Shown: piece after piece, positions 61,813 to 64,000 of the stretch
How positions within the stretch are numbered: position 1 is the first letter of the stretch
Layout: each line of letters opens with the position of its first letter
Assembly: GCF_030944405.1 (NCBI RefSeq)
Contig: NZ_CP132339.1
Coordinates: 3,410,001 to 3,474,000, forward strand
Direction: 5' to 3'
DNA from: Janthinobacterium sp. J1-1
GTDB taxonomy: Bacteria; Pseudomonadota; Gammaproteobacteria; Burkholderiales; Burkholderiaceae_D
DNA: 64,000 nucleotides
Made by a program: the position numbers and the translations under genes
Notes under the pieces: generated by a model
Seen by the model: the letters and a program-made list of their open reading frames with translations, nothing else
Told to the model about the DNA's origin: nothing
Databases searched by the model: none

Positions 61813-64000
61813 CATTGCCGCCGTCCTTGGCTGCGGCGCGCGAAAAACTGCATGCCAACGGCCTGTATTTCGCGCCGCTGCGCCACCACAGCCCGGCCTG
61901 CGCGTTTGCCTTGCAGGCGATGCTGCGCGAGCTGCGCCCCGCCGCCGTGCTGCTCGAAGGCCCGGACGGTTTCAACGACATGCTGCCCTTGCTGCTGGAC
62001 CCGCGTACACGCCCGCCGGTGGCGCTGCTGTGCCAGACGCAAGCGGCCGGGGACGATGGCCAGCCACGCACGCAGTCGGCATTTTTCCCGTTCTGCGACT
62101 ACAGCCCGGAATGGGTGGCCTTGAGGACCGGGCAGGAGGCCGGCGCGCAGCTGGCCTTTATCGACCTGCCATGGCAGGCGCGGGCGGACAAGCATCAAAA
62201 CGACCAGGAGGCGCGCAGCCTGATGGCCGAACGCTACCTGGCGCACAGCACCTACCTGAATGCGCTGGCGCGGCAAGCCGGTTGCCGCGACCAGGACGAA
62301 TTGTGGGACCATCTGTTCGAATCGCGCTCGCGCACGGCCTTGCTTGACTGGCGCAGCCTGTTCGGCGACGTGTTTTCCTATTGCGCCATGGCGCGCCTGG
62401 ACTATGAGCCGGCCGTGCTGGAAGCGGAAGGCAGCCTGCCGCGCGAACGCCATATGGCGGCCCATATCGCGCGCTGGCGCAGCGAGGTGGTAGGGCCCAT
62501 CGTCGTCGTGACGGGCGGCTTTCATACCAGCGCGCTGATCGACCTGCTTGAACAAGCCAAGCCGATTTCAAGCATGCCCGCAGCAGCCCCCAGCTGGCTG
62601 ATACGCTACAGCTTCGAGCGCCTCGATGCCCTCAATGGCTATGGTGCGGGCATGCCGGCGCCGGCCTATTACCAGGCCGTGTGGGACGCGCTGCAAACGC
62701 CTGGCGACGCGCATCACCTGGCGGTGGCCGTCGACCAGCTGACGCAGCTGGCGCAGCATAGCCGTGCGCGCGGGCTGCAGGACCGCATCTCGACCGCCGA
62801 AGTGCAGGCGGCCGTGCTGCAGGCGGCGCGTCTGGCGGCCTTGCGCGGCCATGCGGGACCGGGCCGGATGGACCTGCTCGACGCCATGCGCTCCTGCTTC
62901 GTGAAAGGCGCCATCGACGACGGCATGCAGGGCTTGCTGACGGATGTGCGGCGCCAGATGACGGGCAGCCGCCTGGGCGACGTGCCGCCCTCGGCCGGCT
63001 CGCCACCGCTGGTGGAAGACGCGCGCGCGCTGGCGCGCCGCCACGGCTTGCGGCTGGACGACGGCGAGCAGCGGCTGGCGCGGCTGGACCTGTACCGCAA
63101 GGAGCGCCACCGCTTGCGCAGCCATTATTTCCATCTGATGCAATACCTGGACGCGGGCCTGGCGCGCTGGCAGGGCGGGCCCGATTTCCTGACCGGCAGC
63201 CGGCTCGAACTGCTGTTCGAGGAATGGTCGTATGCGTGGACGCCGCTGGTCGAGGCGCGCCTGATCGAGCTGTCCGGCGATGGCGCGACGCTGCTTGAAG
63301 TGGCGCTGGCGCGGCTGCTGCGCGAGGAGCAGGCCCTGGCCGCCGAAGGCCGCGCCAGGTCCGCCGGCAGCGCGGCCGCCTTGCTGGTGCGTGCCTGCGT
63401 GATCGGCCTGCATGAACGCCTGCCCGGGCTGCTCGATCTGCTGTCGCGTCACCTCGACGAGGACGGCGACTTCGCTTCCGTGGTCGCTTGCGGCCATGCG
63501 CTGGTGACCTTGTGGCGCGCGCGCGAGCCGCTGGGCGTGCGTGCGCATCCTGGCGTGCTGCAGCTGATGCGGCGCGTCTGGCCGGCCGCGCTGTTTTTGC
63601 TGCCCGCCCTGGCCGATGTGGACGAACACGCGGAGAGTGCGCAGGTGGGGCAGTTGCTGGCGCTACGCGAATTTGGCCGCGCGGCGCGCAGCGCCCTGGG
63701 CGAGGAGGAAGCTGGTCTCGCTTTCGAAGTGGACGACCTGCACCGCCATCTGGACAGCCTGGCGCGGCGCGGCGACTGCGCGCCCGGCATCTGCGGCGCG
63801 GCCAGCGCGCTGCTGTTCCTCGACGGCGCGTGGGACGAGCGGCAGTTGTCGCTGCTGCTCGAACAGCGCTTCGGCGCTGGCGCCACGCCGCAGGACGCCG
63901 TGCGGTTCTTGTCCGGCCTGATGGCCGCCGCGCCCGAGATGCTGCTGACGCAGCCAGCTTTGCGGCGCAGTTTCAATCAACTGGTGGGCAGCTGGGACGA
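61803..64000 (+). CDS. DUF5682 protein (YehM-like), 3' end beyond the window
   Basis: An open frame begins ATG 61803, overlapping the MoxR stop by 10 bases, and runs to the window end without a stop (732 codons seen). The N-terminus has the family motif LRHHSPACAF (residues 26-35), LLEGPDGF (about 50-57) and GGFHTSAL (H241). DUF5682 proteins, such as E. coli YehM, sit between a MoxR ATPase and a VWA protein. A VWA gene is expected just outside the window. The function of this protein is unknown. Confidence 0.88.
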   Translation, partial: MAVALPPSLAAAREKLHANGLYFAPLRHHSPACAFALQAMLRELRPAAVLLEGPDGFNDMLPLLLDPRTRPPVALLCQTQAAGDDGQPRTQSAFFPFCDYSPEWVALRTGQEAGAQLAFIDLPWQARADKHQNDQEARSLMAERYLAHSTYLNALARQAGCRDQDELWDHLFESRSRTALLDWRSLFGDVFSYCAMARLDYEPAVLEAEGSLPRERHMAAHIARWRSEVVGPIVVVTGGFHTSALIDLLEQAKPISSMPAAAPSWLIRYSFERLDALNGYGAGMPAPAYYQAVWDALQTPGDAHHLAVAVDQLTQLAQHSRARGLQDRISTAEVQAAVLQAARLAALRGHAGPGRMDLLDAMRSCFVKGAIDDGMQGLLTDVRRQMTGSRLGDVPPSAGSPPLVEDARALARRHGLRLDDGEQRLARLDLYRKERHRLRSHYFHLMQYLDAGLARWQGGPDFLTGSRLELLFEEWSYAWTPLVEARLIELSGDGATLLEVALARLLREEQALAAEGRARSAGSAAALLVRACVIGLHERLPGLLDLLSRHLDEDGDFASVVACGHALVTLWRAREPLGVRAHPGVLQLMRRVWPAALFLLPALADVDEHAESAQVGQLLALREFGRAARSALGEEEAGLAFEVDDLHRHLDSLARRGDCAPGICGAASALLFLDGAWDERQLSLLLEQRFGAGATPQDAVRFLSGLMAAAPEMLLTQPALRRSFNQLVGSWD

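Noticed and set aside
1..64000. CRISPR arrays, rRNA or tRNA genes
   Set aside because: No regularly spaced short repeats and no recognisable tRNA or rRNA sequence were seen; the tandem DUF4132 similarity is gene paralogy.

Overview
The window is a GC-rich, gene-dense piece of a bacterial chromosome with short gaps and genes on both strands. The cytochrome bd genes, the many TonB-dependent siderophore receptors, the FecI/FecR pair, the type II branched-chain aminotransferase and a subclass B3 metallo-beta-lactamase resembling those known from Janthinobacterium together suggest a betaproteobacterium of the Oxalobacteraceae (Janthinobacterium/Duganella/Massilia). The genus is inferred, not proven. 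I see no rRNA, tRNA, CRISPR array or intact mobile element.

Layout. 1-1.7 kb: the end of cydA, then cydB and a 37-codon cydX. 1.7-8.6 kb: small hypothetical genes, an O6-alkylguanine DNA repair protein (ogt), a nucleotidyltransferase, a Fur-box-preceded hydroxamate-type TonB receptor and a hemerythrin-like protein. 8.7-18.5 kb: an iron island with a PepSY/flavodoxin/FNR membrane reductase, a divergent FecI sigma factor and FecR, a TonB receptor with a signalling domain, a Fiu-like catecholate receptor and a Fur-family regulator. 18.5-29.8 kb: ilvE, RNase T2, a DHA2-type MFS pump, an acyl-CoA synthetase, Crp/Fnr and AraC-like regulators, a copper delivery set (DUF2946, SCO, PCuAC), and a TetR/Bcr-type efflux pair with a perfect operator. 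29.9-34.8 kb: a hypothetical protein with an immunity-protein look, then blaI, a metalloprotease/PBP7 fusion and a B3 beta-lactamase, ending in a decayed transposase. 34.9-40.9 kb: another Fur-box receptor, a DUF1624 membrane protein, a Cys-rich secreted-domain-like protein and an isochorismatase-like hydrolase. 40.9-45.6 kb: a LysR regulator divergent from a substrate-binding protein and mmsA-mmsB (valine catabolism). 45.6-50.8 kb: three short-chain dehydrogenases interleaved with TetR and AraC regulators.

The last 13 kb (50.8 kb to the edge) is a co-directional operon of three tandem DUF4132/HEAT-repeat proteins, a MoxR-type AAA+ ATPase and a DUF5682 protein cut by the window end. It parallels the Escherichia coli molR-yehI-yehL-yehM-yehP neighbourhood. 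Its function is unsettled, and the triplicated, partly truncated DUF4132 component is its distinctive feature. I consider this operon and the blaI / M56-PBP7 / metallo-beta-lactamase circuit the two most interesting systems here.
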